DNA of 24,630 nt from an uncultured Methanomethylovorans sp. (GTDB lineage Archaea > Halobacteriota > Methanosarcinia > Methanosarcinales > Methanosarcinaceae), in NCBI GenBank assembly GCA_937968035.1, contig CALBTS010000587.1, positions 1-24,630 of the forward strand. The letters run 5' to 3'. The number at the start of each line of letters is the position of its first letter. Positions within the stretch are counted from its first letter, which is position 1. Under the pieces are notes generated by a model, which was not told the DNA's origin, did not search any database, and saw only the letters and a program-made list of their open reading frames with translations. Below are positions 16,233 through 24,616 of the stretch, piece after piece. The position numbers and the translations under genes are program-made.

Positions 16233-17402
16233 ATGTTATCAAATGACACTGAGATCTATATTTTATATTACGGTACTTTAAATTCTAAAGATGGATCAAA
16301 TACACATATAATTGAATTAGCAAAAAACATGGCAAATAAAGTTCCTTTAAAGTTATTTGTTATGAATAGTAAGCGACATGATTTCGATGAAAATTACATA
16401 TACTGGGTTCCTGTATTACATGTGAAAAATTTTGCTACTCCCTCTTATGAAATATTTTTGTCTTTTATGATGCTGCGTTTCATGCTACATAAAAAGCCTC
16501 GTATAGTATACATTCGTCAAGATTCTATTTCATTCCTTCCACTCATACTGTGCAAATTGATTGGTATCCCTTCGGTAGTTGAAGTAAACGGTTTGATCAA
16601 TGATGAAATAGATGTTGTTTCAAAATTTTCGATCAAGAAAGTTTTTTTGAGTTTATCTATTGCTTCTGCATCCTTTAATTGCAAACATTGCAATAGAATA
16701 ATAACAGTCACTCAGAACATAAAAGAAGAACTTAGTAAAAGGTATAATATCCCTGGATCCAAAATCCATGTAATCAATAATGGTGCTAATATCGATTTAT
16801 TTAGACCGATGAATAGTCAAAAAGCTAAAAGAGAACTAAATCTGGATGTCTGTAAAAGTCATGTGTGCTTTGCAGGCAATCTTGCCCCATGGCAAGGCGT
16901 TGAATATTTAATACAGGCATCACCTAGTATTTTAGAAAAGGAACCAGATACCACTTTTTTAATAGTTGGTGATGGAGTCCTGAAAGAAAAGTTGATAACT
17001 CTTGCAGAAAGTTTAAATGTGAGTAGGAATTACATTTTTACAGGTTCTGTTCCTTATGAACAAGTTTCAATGTACATAAACGCATGTGAAGTTTGTGTAG
17101 TTCCAAAAAGACCTCTTAAATCCGGTTATTCTCCTTTAAAACTCTATGAATATATGGCTTGCGGAAAGCCTGTTATTGCTAGCAGGCTCGATGGGTTTGA
17201 AGTACTTGAGCAGATAAATAGTGGTTTGTTGGTGAACCCGGAAGATCCTAACGAATTTAGTACTGCTGTACTACAACTCCTCTCTGATCCATATTTAAGG
17301 GAAAAAATGGGTTTTAATGGCCGCAATTATGTACAAAGATCCCAAAGTTGGAAAGCAGTATCAGAAAAAGTACTTGATATATGTGAGGATCTATTAAAAT
17401 AA
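16233..17402 (+). CDS. Family 4 (GT-B) glycosyltransferase
   Basis: A 389-aa retaining glycosyltransferase. The N-terminal part includes SNTHIIELAKNMA, the glycine/serine loop of GT4 acceptor domains, and PSVVEVNGLINDE. The donor domain includes INNGANIDLFRP, VCFAGNLAPWQGVEYLIQA, FLIVGDGVLKEKL, and the classical YSPLKLYEYMACGKPVIAS (about 300-318), whose Glu is the conserved donor-binding residue. A good SD (agaggtttt) precedes the ATG, 42 nt after the membrane protein gene, so they share an operon. It is the last gene of the + strand run; a convergent junction with the second FemAB-like gene follows. Specificity unknown. Confidence 0.9.
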   Translation: MLSNDTEIYILYYGTLNSKDGSNTHIIELAKNMANKVPLKLFVMNSKRHDFDENYIYWVPVLHVKNFATPSYEIFLSFMMLRFMLHKKPRIVYIRQDSISFLPLILCKLIGIPSVVEVNGLINDEIDVVSKFSIKKVFLSLSIASASFNCKHCNRIITVTQNIKEELSKRYNIPGSKIHVINNGANIDLFRPMNSQKAKRELNLDVCKSHVCFAGNLAPWQGVEYLIQASPSILEKEPDTTFLIVGDGVLKEKLITLAESLNVSRNYIFTGSVPYEQVSMYINACEVCVVPKRPLKSGYSPLKLYEYMACGKPVIASRLDGFEVLEQINSGLLVNPEDPNEFSTAVLQLLSDPYLREKMGFNGRNYVQRSQSWKAVSEKVLDICEDLLK

Positions 17403-17460
17403 GGCTACATAAAAAACTGTTATAAATGGCACTAGCCTATATTCTGCAATTACGGATCCT

Positions 17461-17480
17461 GCTTCTTGTCACAGAGAAGC
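17461..17480. terminator. Hairpin in the convergent gap between the GT4 and FemAB-like genes
   Basis: GCTTCT and AGAAGC, separated by eight bases, form a perfect 6-bp stem in the 168-nt gap where + and - genes converge. T-runs are not pronounced on either side, so a bidirectional terminator is only possible. Confidence 0.3.
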
Positions 17481-17570
17481 CATAAATGCTCTTAGCAATC
17501 TTCATCATTATTTAGATCGCAATCTCATTCTTCAGGGAATTGACGCTTTTCTCTTCGAATTAATCGTTAA

Positions 17571-18596
17571 TTAACAGAAATTCATAAAAATGCCTTTTAT
17601 GCCATTAGTTGTTTTTTTGAATATATCACTTGATTGTTTTGCAATTTCATACTTTTTATTATTTCGTTCTAATGAGAAATAAGGCACTAATATTGGATTA
17701 AAACCTGAAACAAATTGAGTAAGGCTGGGAACATTTGCGCACATCAGATTGATGGTTTCGTAACCTTTCATATCATATTCTAAAAATGCAGTATCTAGAA
17801 GTAAAGCATTAGCTCCGGTATTCCCAAGTTCAATGTTTGTAGCTGCTGACCATCGGTTTACCATTTTTGGATCATTTAATATAATTTCTCCAGCAGCAAC
17901 CTCCCCGTCTTTAGTCCTCGCTATCCAAAGTTCTGCCTGTTTTTTATCATGAAATTTATTGTACAATCGAAGCATTAAATCTTTTGATCGTGGAAATTGT
18001 ATCCTTTTGCGTAGAAGCGTTTTTTCCAATAATTTAGAATACTCTTGAATTTCATCTGATTTTTCAATATATATTCCTTTCTTTCTCGCACCATTTATAA
18101 TTTTTTGAGTCCCTTTTGATTTTGTAATATTTTTCGTTTTTAGATAATATGTATATTTTATTTCAGTTCTGTAGCCGTTCTGTGCAAATGGCCTCACATC
18201 CATAAAACCTGGCGGATTGATAATATAGGTCCTGTCTAACTGTTGCTCTACTTGCTTTTGAAATGAATTCATGAATTCTCTAAAAAGCATCTCTTCTTTC
18301 CTTAGTTTAGTTTCAGTAGCCCCTTCCCATATCAATCCAAAATAGGGGGTCATTTCACAGAATGAAGAACCTATTAATAGACCTTTGACCCGTTCTATAA
18401 AGAAGGCACATCCTCCAATTAACTCCTCTTCATCGAAAAAACCGTGTATTTTAAAATCTTTATTCAGGACTTCACTACATGTACCCAACCAATCACTATT
18501 ATGGAAAATGGTTCCATGATGTGACTTATTTACAAATCCATCCCATTTTCCATATTCATCTTTTTTCAATATTCTGATTTCAACATCAGACATCAT
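17571..18596 (-). CDS. FemAB-like GNAT-fold acyl/aminoacyltransferase, copy 2
   Basis: A 341-aa paralog of the protein at 11856-12854. Matching blocks: HGTIFHNSDWL, GGCAF, EMTPYFGLIW, the NPPGFMDVRPF block, KYTYYL, AGEIILNDPKMVNRWSAATN and NLMCANVPSLTQFVSGFNP. The conserved order suggests the same fold and related chemistry: transfer of an acyl or aminoacyl group, probably to an amino sugar. The start at 18596 is chosen because aggag lies 7 nt upstream. The frame is open a further 43 codons (to 18725), but that part has no family similarity and no SD. It lies downstream of the formyltransferase on the same strand with a gap of about 250 nt, so it may have its own promoter. Two copies on opposite strands bracket most of the glycosyltransferase run. 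Confidence 0.8.
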   Translation of the reverse strand: MMSDVEIRILKKDEYGKWDGFVNKSHHGTIFHNSDWLGTCSEVLNKDFKIHGFFDEEELIGGCAFFIERVKGLLIGSSFCEMTPYFGLIWEGATETKLRKEEMLFREFMNSFQKQVEQQLDRTYIINPPGFMDVRPFAQNGYRTEIKYTYYLKTKNITKSKGTQKIINGARKKGIYIEKSDEIQEYSKLLEKTLLRKRIQFPRSKDLMLRLYNKFHDKKQAELWIARTKDGEVAAGEIILNDPKMVNRWSAATNIELGNTGANALLLDTAFLEYDMKGYETINLMCANVPSLTQFVSGFNPILVPYFSLERNNKKYEIAKQSSDIFKKTTNGIKGIFMNFC

Positions 18597-18847
18597 ATTC
18601 GTACTCCTATGAATACTCTTTTTACATGTCCCTTGAGCATTTCTGAAAAAGCATTCTAGACGTTTCCACAAAATTTTATTATTCCTGGAGTTGATCGATA
18701 TATTGCTTCTGATAGTTGCCGACATTAAATACTATCTTGTTTTCAACCAAGTCCATGTTTTATCACTTTTGACTGAAACGCCTTTCTTTTACCTGAATAT
18801 AGTTACGACACATGTGTTTATTTATAGTTGATAGTTATTTAGGGATT

Positions 18848-19792
18848 TTACAATACTATTCGTTTTAACAATGTCATTAAACTAAAAGAGATGTTCATGT
18901 ATATTTTTCCATTTTTGCAGATCAAGTAATGCATACGATTTTCATATTCAATTTTTCCAATCTTCGATTTTGAAACAGCATCCCTTTCGTAATTAATTAT
19001 TTCTATTTTGGTACCCAAATTATATAAATATTGTCTATTTAATAGCTGGTCATGGTATTGTGGTGTTCCCCTCAAAAAATGAAACAATTGCTCCACGTCC
19101 CATTCGTTCCATTTTACAAGTTCTGCATATTCTTCAGGATTTATATTTCTAGCTCTAACTGTAGGGCTTTCTGTTGGCTGTTTCGACCTAGGTGCCGTTC
19201 CATTTGAGATGTCTTCGATTGCTTTCAAAATTAGCTCTGATGCCTTTGGATACATTTTTTCTTTGTACGTGCTTAATGTATCCCCTATATTTATTTTGAC
19301 CTTATCCTGGCAGATAATATCTCCCATATCTTCATTTTTATCTATATAATGTACAGTGATCCCAGGATCGAGTATGTGATCATAATACATCCAAAAAATT
19401 GGATTTGGTCCTCTATAGTTTGGTAAGTAAGATAAATGAAGGTTTATCAGGCCATTTTTTGGTATGGATAATATGTTTTCTTTTAATAATTGCGACATCG
19501 AATAAACAACTACCAGATCTGGGGATTTCATTTTGATCCAGTCTTCAAGATTTTTGTCATCCCCTTTTTTGAAATAATAGTAGGGAATATTATTCTTCTT
19601 TGCAAAATCGCGTAATGATGAACCAGAATTGAATGATAGATATACAGCACTGATTGCTTTTTTAATCAGCTTTTTAAAACCCTGTGGTTCTTTACGTGGT
19701 CCAGACTCTATGATTCCAATGACTTCATGGTTCGATCTTATAATCGAATCAATGATTTTTGATATCCCCTGAGTGATTATAATAATTTTCAT
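18848..19792 (-). CDS. Formyltransferase-family protein, probable amino-sugar N-formyltransferase
   Basis: A 314-aa protein with the formyl-transferase fold. The catalytic triad is intact: N117 and H119 in GLINLHLSYLPNYRGPNP and D155 in NEDMGDI, as in methionyl-tRNA formyltransferase and sugar N-formyltransferases that use N10-formyl-tetrahydrofolate. The C-terminal part (about 210-314) differs from the Fmt tRNA-binding domain. Archaea start translation with unformylated Met, so a sugar substrate is much more likely; the surrounding GT and aminotransferase genes agree. The formyl donor in a methanogen is an open question, since Methanosarcina species use tetrahydromethanopterin derivatives with limited folate chemistry. 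The ATG follows gtggtcaa and a TATA box about 45 nt upstream. Confidence 0.8.
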   Translation of the reverse strand: MKIIIITQGISKIIDSIIRSNHEVIGIIESGPRKEPQGFKKLIKKAISAVYLSFNSGSSLRDFAKKNNIPYYYFKKGDDKNLEDWIKMKSPDLVVVYSMSQLLKENILSIPKNGLINLHLSYLPNYRGPNPIFWMYYDHILDPGITVHYIDKNEDMGDIICQDKVKINIGDTLSTYKEKMYPKASELILKAIEDISNGTAPRSKQPTESPTVRARNINPEEYAELVKWNEWDVEQLFHFLRGTPQYHDQLLNRQYLYNLGTKIEIINYERDAVSKSKIGKIEYENRMHYLICKNGKIYMNISFSLMTLLKRIVL

Positions 19793-19831
19793 TTGACCAC
19801 ATTAAATGTTGTTTTTCATTAATCTCGTGGT

Positions 19832-19845
19832 AAATATATAGAAAA
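19832..19845 (-). promoter_or_regulatory. TATA box of the formyltransferase gene
   Basis: The minus strand reads TTTTCTATATATTT, about 45 nt upstream of the ATG at 19792. This is a good archaeal TATA box implying a leader of about 20 nt that contains the SD-like gtggtc. Confidence 0.5.
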
Positions 19846-20326
19846 TTACCATGACCTTCCAAGCTTGCATTGTCTATTTCAGTCGTACCAAACTACATTA
19901 TTTAATAATCCTTCTTAGAGTAATAGGTATATTAAAGCGTATTGAAATCTTTCTGCACACAAGAATATCACTCTGTTTGAGTCAGATCTTCTTATATAAT
20001 TAGATTTAATATAACCCTTCATGCTGTTGTGATCCATCGAAATCGATAAAACTGATCTAAAATTTCTAGCATACATCTAATAATAATAATAATAATAATA
20101 ATAATATATAGAGAGAAGAAGAATTATTTATTTTCCTTTCTTCTCCATGTGTATTTTATTTTTGTATACAGAGAATTGTTCTTTTAAAGAAGAGCAGTGA
20201 TGATTGGGGTTAAAATTACCTTCATGATGTTGAAGAAAAGCAAAAACGATAATGCAAATGTTTTGGAGAAAGATGAGGAACAAGAATCTATTAAAAAGAA
20301 TGAACAAGAATTTCAAAAGAACTATA
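19846..20326. other. A+T-rich intergenic stretch with the microsatellite
   Basis: About 480 nt between two minus-strand genes. Overlapping short frames (20128-20316 minus, 20197-20382 plus) are low-complexity (Phe/Leu-rich or Lys/Glu-rich), antisense to each other and unlike any family I know, so I do not call them genes. Minus-strand sequence near 20115-20145 can form an AGAAGAA/TTCTTCT stem and is followed by the repeat, a possible end for the GT2 transcript. Confidence 0.4.
20078..20104. repeat. (TAA)9 trinucleotide microsatellite
   Basis: Nine perfect TAA units in a row, followed by tatata. It lies about 290 nt upstream of the formyltransferase start and about 220 nt downstream of the GT2 stop, in noncoding DNA. 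No frame is affected directly. Confidence 0.95.
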
Positions 20327-21418
20327 TTAGGTTTTCATTTTATGCAACAATTGTGTTATTGCATGTAAGTTCAGAGCACTGAATATAGCCAGTAAACCCA
20401 CTACAAAAAGTATTATCATTAAGATCGCTGGACCAAATGGCACATAACCTCTATTATTATAGGAACTCAACACAAATCCCGCACTCAGCAATCCTGCACA
20501 GAATATTATCATTCCAGGTACTCCAATATAAAAGAGTGGGTGTTTGTACTCCACTTCTCGTATGATACTTGCCAGGACTTCCACCCCATGCACCAGCGGA
20601 TTATGTGTGGAAGTATCTTCAATATCATACCTGCAAGTGATAGGTACTTCTTTTATTCTTAAGTTCCTTTCTTTTATCTGCAGCAAGATCTCTGAGCCTG
20701 CTGCCATACTTGTGTTATCGATCCTTATCGTGTCAATGGCCTTGGAAGAATAGGCACGGAAACCACTCTGCGTATCTGTGATTTTCAGATCCCCACCACG
20801 ATTGGTGGCGAAATCCAGAACTTTCATACCTATCTTACGATAAAAAGGGATCTCAGGCTTATTAGTACAAATGAACCTTGAACCTATGGAGACATCGGCT
20901 TCATCGTTGAGGATGGGCTGCAAAACCTGCTGGATGTCCAGAGGGTCATGCTGGCCGTCAGCATCTAAAATGACCATTGCTGTTGCCTGCAGATTTTTTG
21001 CTGTCTCAAAGCAGGTACGTATGGCTGCACCATAGCCCATGTTCTGTTCATGGTAAATGACCTTGGCTCCGCAGGCTGTTGCTATCATGGCGGTTGCATC
21101 AATGCTGCCATCATTGACAACCACTATTTCATCTACATATGGTTTGCATCCGGCGACGACCTTAGCGATGAATCTTTCCTCATTGTAAGCAGGTATAGCA
21201 GCAATAGTTTTTTTATGAACAGGAGACCTTTCAAAATTAGGATGGGTATTAATTAGAGCAGGATCAAAATCTTCAATTGAACTGGAATATGCAGATAAAC
21301 CAAATATTTTTTTGACAGCTATCTTAGCTGCACAAACGGTTCCATATCTTTTTCTCTCTTCATCCAGAGAAGATAATTCTGCATAAGATGAGTCCAGTTC
21401 CACTATCTCAGAAGCCAT
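20327..21418 (-). CDS. Family 2 glycosyltransferase, polyprenyl-phosphate sugar synthase-like (DPM1/AglJ type)
   Basis: A 363-aa GT-A enzyme that probably moves a sugar from a nucleotide donor to dolichyl phosphate. After an N-terminal extension of about 70 residues with no known motif, the catalytic domain shows TIAAIPAYNEE (71-81), VVNDGSIDAT (100-109) and DADGQHDP (152-159). TDTQSGFRAYS is typical of the dolichol-phosphate mannose/glucose synthase group. Two C-terminal helices (about 290-315 and 322-345) anchor it in the membrane. The start at 21418 is chosen because gggaggatt lies upstream; the frame is open 22 more codons without an SD. It could produce the lipid-linked sugar used by the GT-C-like protein. 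The N-terminal extension may be regulatory. Confidence 0.87.
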   Translation of the reverse strand: MASEIVELDSSYAELSSLDEERKRYGTVCAAKIAVKKIFGLSAYSSSIEDFDPALINTHPNFERSPVHKKTIAAIPAYNEERFIAKVVAGCKPYVDEIVVVNDGSIDATAMIATACGAKVIYHEQNMGYGAAIRTCFETAKNLQATAMVILDADGQHDPLDIQQVLQPILNDEADVSIGSRFICTNKPEIPFYRKIGMKVLDFATNRGGDLKITDTQSGFRAYSSKAIDTIRIDNTSMAAGSEILLQIKERNLRIKEVPITCRYDIEDTSTHNPLVHGVEVLASIIREVEYKHPLFYIGVPGMIIFCAGLLSAGFVLSSYNNRGYVPFGPAILMIILFVVGLLAIFSALNLHAITQLLHKMKT

Positions 21419-21840
21419 ATGCCAATCCTCCCGGGTTAAAATAATAATGATACTGAAAGATGGGGCAGATGGTAGTTTCTTCATTCCAAACAGATGGAGC
21501 TAGTTTTATCGTTATGTACATCTTCATATGGGTAAGTACTGACAAACCGTTATCTAAATTATTTTCAAAAACATCCCAAATTGTCACAAACATACCTACC
21601 CCTTATATAATAATTAAAGTATATAATTACTTCTGCTTAGTTCCTCCAGTAATTTTGAAAATAAGGGTTGGTATAAAATTTCGTTCACATTCAGTATTTC
21701 AACCAAATTAAGCAGTTAGCGACAAAAATGTGTTAGTACCTCTTAGCCTTCATCTTTTTTCTATTTTATTTATATTATCAATCTATATTTATACCAGCAG
21801 TTCCTATTATCCTTCACTAATCCCGATAAAGAGGGTCTAT
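21419..21840. other. Divergent intergenic region between GT2 and M42 peptidase
   Basis: About 420 nt between divergent starts. A + frame at 21460-21711 has no SD and no motif and is not called. Several A+T-rich TATA-like stretches occur near 21602-21628, possible promoter of the minus-strand GT2, and 21783-21795, promoter of the M42 gene. No other structure is seen. Confidence 0.4.
21783..21795 (+). promoter_or_regulatory. TATA box of the M42 peptidase gene
   Basis: ctatatttatacc lies about 50 nt before the ATG at 21841, at a spacing that allows a short leader carrying the SD (gaggg). Confidence 0.4.
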
Positions 21841-22896
21841 ATGGAACAACTGATCGATTCTTTGAAGAAGTTATCCAATGCACATGGTATTTCCGGTCAT
21901 GAGGACAGCATCCGTGCCATTATGGAGGCGGGACTTAAACCCTATGTGGACGAGCTGACCACGGATAAGATGGGCAATCTCATTGGCACTAAAAAAGGGA
22001 ACGGACCGTCGATCATGATCGCCACTCACATGGATGAAATCGGTCTGATGGTGCAGTATATTGACGATAAGGGTTTCCTGAAGTTCGTGAAGATAGGCGG
22101 CTGGTTCGACCCCACGCTGCACAGCCAGAGAGTCATGGTCCATACCAGCAATGGCCCGATCCCCGGAGTTATCGGATCCAAACCACCTCATGTGATGAAA
22201 GACGAGGACAGGAAAAGACCCGTGAGGTCCGAGGACATGTTCATCGATGTGGGTGCCACAAGCCGTGAAGATGCCGAAAAGATGGGTATCAGCGTAGGAA
22301 CACCTGTTTCCATGGACAGGGAAGTAGTGGCCCTTGCAAACGGCAAGATAACAGGCAAGGCTTTTGACAACCGTGCTGGTTGTGCCATACTCCTGGAAGT
22401 TATGCGGCAACTTGCAGATAAGGATATCAAAGCTACCGTGTATGCTGTGGGAACGGTGCAGGAAGAAGTTGGTCTCAAAGGTGCCCGGACATCTGCCTTC
22501 AGCCTGGACCCGGACATAGCCCTTGCGGTGGACACGACCATATCAGGCGATCATCCGGGCATCGATAAGAAGGATGCAGCAGTGGAACAGGGTAAAGGCG
22601 GTGTCATCACCGTGGCCGATGCCTCCGGCCGTGGTCTTATTGCTTCGCCCCATGTACTTAAATGGCTGAAGGAAACGGCCGATTCAAAGCACATCCCCTA
22701 TCAGCTTGAAGTAGGAGATGGCGGTACCACGGATGCAACTGCCATACACCTTACAAGGGCAGGTATACCATCCAGTGTCATAAGCGTGGTCACCCGCTAC
22801 ATTCACTCTCCCGTGGAAGTAGTGGACACAGCTGATGTGAAGGCATGTGTGGACCTGCTTGTAAGCTCCATCGAGACCATTGACAAATATTTCTGA
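21841..22896 (+). CDS. M42 family metallopeptidase (TET-type aminopeptidase)
   Basis: A cytosolic 351-aa two-metal aminopeptidase, a homolog of the archaeal tetrahedral TET peptidases (also annotated as endoglucanase homologs), which trim peptides released by proteasomes. All metal and catalytic residues are visible: H63 and D65 (ATHMDEIG), bridging D176 (FDNRAG), E208/E209 (VQEEVG), D231 (AVDTTISGDHPG) and H322 (YIHSPVE). The start at 21841 is chosen because gagggtctat precedes it and the peptidase fold begins here. The frame extends 37 codons upstream with a hydrophobic stretch that has no SD and would wrongly look like a signal peptide. It is monocistronic, with a clear terminator after the stop, and unrelated to the glycan island. 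Confidence 0.93.
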   Translation: MEQLIDSLKKLSNAHGISGHEDSIRAIMEAGLKPYVDELTTDKMGNLIGTKKGNGPSIMIATHMDEIGLMVQYIDDKGFLKFVKIGGWFDPTLHSQRVMVHTSNGPIPGVIGSKPPHVMKDEDRKRPVRSEDMFIDVGATSREDAEKMGISVGTPVSMDREVVALANGKITGKAFDNRAGCAILLEVMRQLADKDIKATVYAVGTVQEEVGLKGARTSAFSLDPDIALAVDTTISGDHPGIDKKDAAVEQGKGGVITVADASGRGLIASPHVLKWLKETADSKHIPYQLEVGDGGTTDATAIHLTRAGIPSSVISVVTRYIHSPVEVVDTADVKACVDLLVSSIETIDKYF

Positions 22897-22897
22897 T

Positions 22898-22931
22898 GCC
22901 TGGGATCTCAGGCAAAACTTTCCTTTTTTTT
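22898..22931 (+). terminator. Hairpin and T8 run after the M42 gene
   Basis: GCCTGG and TCAGGC (22898-22903, 22908-22913) form a 6-bp stem with one G-T pair and a GATC loop. An eight-T run follows at 22924-22931. It starts right after the M42 stop codon. Confidence 0.6.
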
Positions 22932-22962
22932 GCGCTTCTCCTTTATGAACAATCGTGATAGA

Positions 22963-23001
22963 TACATCGATATACATATATAGTATAGAGATATCGATGT
23001 A
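22963..23001 (+). promoter_or_regulatory. TATA box flanked by an 11-bp perfect inverted repeat (operator) before cimA
   Basis: TACATCGATAT (22963-22973) and ATATCGATGTA (22991-23001) are exact reverse complements, separated by 17 nt that contain the TATA-like catatatag. The next gene begins at 23052, so the transcription start should fall just after or inside the right arm. A dimeric regulator binding both arms would block TBP or RNA polymerase access, as expected for repression of an amino-acid biosynthesis gene. The regulator is unknown. Confidence 0.6.
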
Positions 23002-23051
23002 GGTGCTGTTGGCCATGGCCGGCAGACAAATACCTGTGAGGGGTCTTATTA

Positions 23052-24548
23052 TTGGAAAACATCCGCTTTTTGGACACAACTCTGCGAGACGGTGAACAGA
23101 CGCCCGGGGTGGCACTTACTAAAGAGGACAAACTTGCCATTGCCCGCAAGCTCGATGAGCTTGGCGTGCACATTATCGAGGCCGGGTCAGCCATCACTTC
23201 CGAAGGGGAAAGGGAAGCCATCCGTGCAATTGCAGCTGAAGGTTTAAATGCAGATATCTGCAGCTATTGCAGGATCATGCAGCCTGACATCGACTATGCG
23301 CTTGCATGTGACGTGGACTCCATTCATCTTGTAGCTCCTGTATCCGATCTGCACATCAGCGTCAAGCTCAAGAAGGACAGGAAAGCAGTAATGCAGATGG
23401 CCATCGAGACCACAGAATATGCCAGGGACCATGGGCTTATAGTAGAACTTAGCGGAGAGGATGCTTCCCGGGCAGATATGGGATTCCTGAAGTCCATATA
23501 CCAGGCAGGTATCGAGGCAGGTGCCGAAAGACTCTGTTTCTGCGACACCGTAGGTATGCTGGTCCCCGAAAAGACAGAGGCCATATTCAGGGACCTGTCA
23601 GCGTCCTTGAAGATACCTGTCAGCATACACTGTCATGATGATTTCGGCCTGGGCACCGCAAATACTGTAGCTGCTCTCAGAGCAGGTGCAGGGGAAGCGC
23701 ATGTGACCATTAACGGCATAGGGGAAAGAGCAGGCAACACCTCCCTTGAAGAAGTGGTAATGATCCTTGAATGGCTGTACAAATATGATACAGGTATCAA
23801 GACAACTGAGCTTTTCAAGACCTCAAGGCTTGTAAGCCGCCTTACGGGCATACCCGTGGCTCCCAATAAATCTCTTGTCGGGGGCAACGCTTTCTCTCAT
23901 GAGGCAGGCATCCACGTACATGGCCTTTTGGCAGACACGTCCACATATGAACCGATACGGCCGGAAATACTCGGACGTGAGCGTAAGATCGTGATGGGTA
24001 AGCATGCAGGCAAAAGCTCCGTGTCCCTTGCCATAAAAGAGATGGGATACGATGTTCAGGATTCGCATCTTACCGAGATCCTCAAGAGAGTAAAGGAACT
24101 GGGTGATTTCGGCAAGCACGTTACGGATGCTGATCTTCAGTCCATTGCCGAGACCGTACTGAACATCCAGTGCAATTCCAGGGTCAAACTTGAAGATTTT
24201 ACCGTAGTATCGGGAAACAGAGTTACACCTACAGCTTCTGTCAAACTGAAGGTCGATGGCGAGGAGGTCGTCCAGGCAGGCATAGGAGACGGACCGGTGG
24301 ACGCGACCATCCAGTGTATAAAGAAAGCAGTTGCCGGAGTAGGCGATATCCAGCTTGAGGAATACCATGTGGATGCCATAACAGGAGGCACTGATGCTCT
24401 TGTGGAAGTACTGGTGAAACTTTCAAAGGACGGCAGGATGATAACCTCCAGAGGTACGCGTACCGACATCATCATGGCTTCGGTGGAAGCGATGCTCAAC
24501 GGTATCAATCGTTTGATACAGACAGAACCATCTGACAAAATAAAATAA
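23052..24548 (+). CDS. cimA: (R)-citramalate synthase (CimA); 2-isopropylmalate synthase is the alternative
   Basis: A 498-aa Claisen-condensing enzyme. CimA joins pyruvate and acetyl-CoA to (R)-citramalate, the first step of the threonine-independent isoleucine route in methanogens. The TIM barrel starts with [15 protein letters not shown] (R12, D13); the metal site has H193 and H195 in SIHCHDDFG and N229 in [12 protein letters not shown] linker with [20 protein letters not shown] leads to a LeuA-type allosteric domain (about 375-495), present in CimA and LeuA but usually absent from Aks[14 protein letters not shown] and the [16 protein letters not shown] segment closely resemble Methanocaldococcus CimA from memory, hence the choice over LeuA. 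The start is TTG at 23052, with gaggggtc upstream. The inverted repeat over its TATA box suggests pathway regulation. Confidence 0.85.
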   Translation: MENIRFLDTTLRDGEQTPGVALTKEDKLAIARKLDELGVHIIEAGSAITSEGEREAIRAIAAEGLNADICSYCRIMQPDIDYALACDVDSIHLVAPVSDLHISVKLKKDRKAVMQMAIETTEYARDHGLIVELSGEDASRADMGFLKSIYQAGIEAGAERLCFCDTVGMLVPEKTEAIFRDLSASLKIPVSIHCHDDFGLGTANTVAALRAGAGEAHVTINGIGERAGNTSLEEVVMILEWLYKYDTGIKTTELFKTSRLVSRLTGIPVAPNKSLVGGNAFSHEAGIHVHGLLADTSTYEPIRPEILGRERKIVMGKHAGKSSVSLAIKEMGYDVQDSHLTEILKRVKELGDFGKHVTDADLQSIAETVLNIQCNSRVKLEDFTVVSGNRVTPTASVKLKVDGEEVVQAGIGDGPVDATIQCIKKAVAGVGDIQLEEYHVDAITGGTDALVEVLVKLSKDGRMITSRGTRTDIIMASVEAMLNGINRLIQTEPSDKIK

Positions 24549-24616
24549 AATAAAAGATATGCGACGAACATAGACCTACATCTAGAACAGTAATTCATGA
24601 CCAACAGAGTGATCGA

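Noticed and set aside
18597..18725. 43-codon N-terminal extension of the second FemAB-like protein
   Set aside because: The paralog lacks it, and a clear aggag site lies just before the inner ATG at 18596.
20078..20104. CRISPR-like or satellite repeat reading of the TAA tract
   Set aside because: It is a simple trinucleotide repeat with no spacers and no nearby cas genes.
20128..20382. Opposed short ORFs downstream of the GT2 gene
   Set aside because: Low-complexity, antisense to each other, no RBS or motif; typical of A+T-rich noncoding DNA.
21460..21711. 83-codon + strand ORF between the divergent GT2 and M42 genes
   Set aside because: No SD, no homology I recognise, and it occupies the expected promoter region.
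21730..21840. Apparent signal peptide on the M42 peptidase
   Set aside because: The M42 fold starts at 21841 with its own SD; the hydrophobic stretch is untranslated A/T-rich promoter DNA, and these enzymes are cytosolic.
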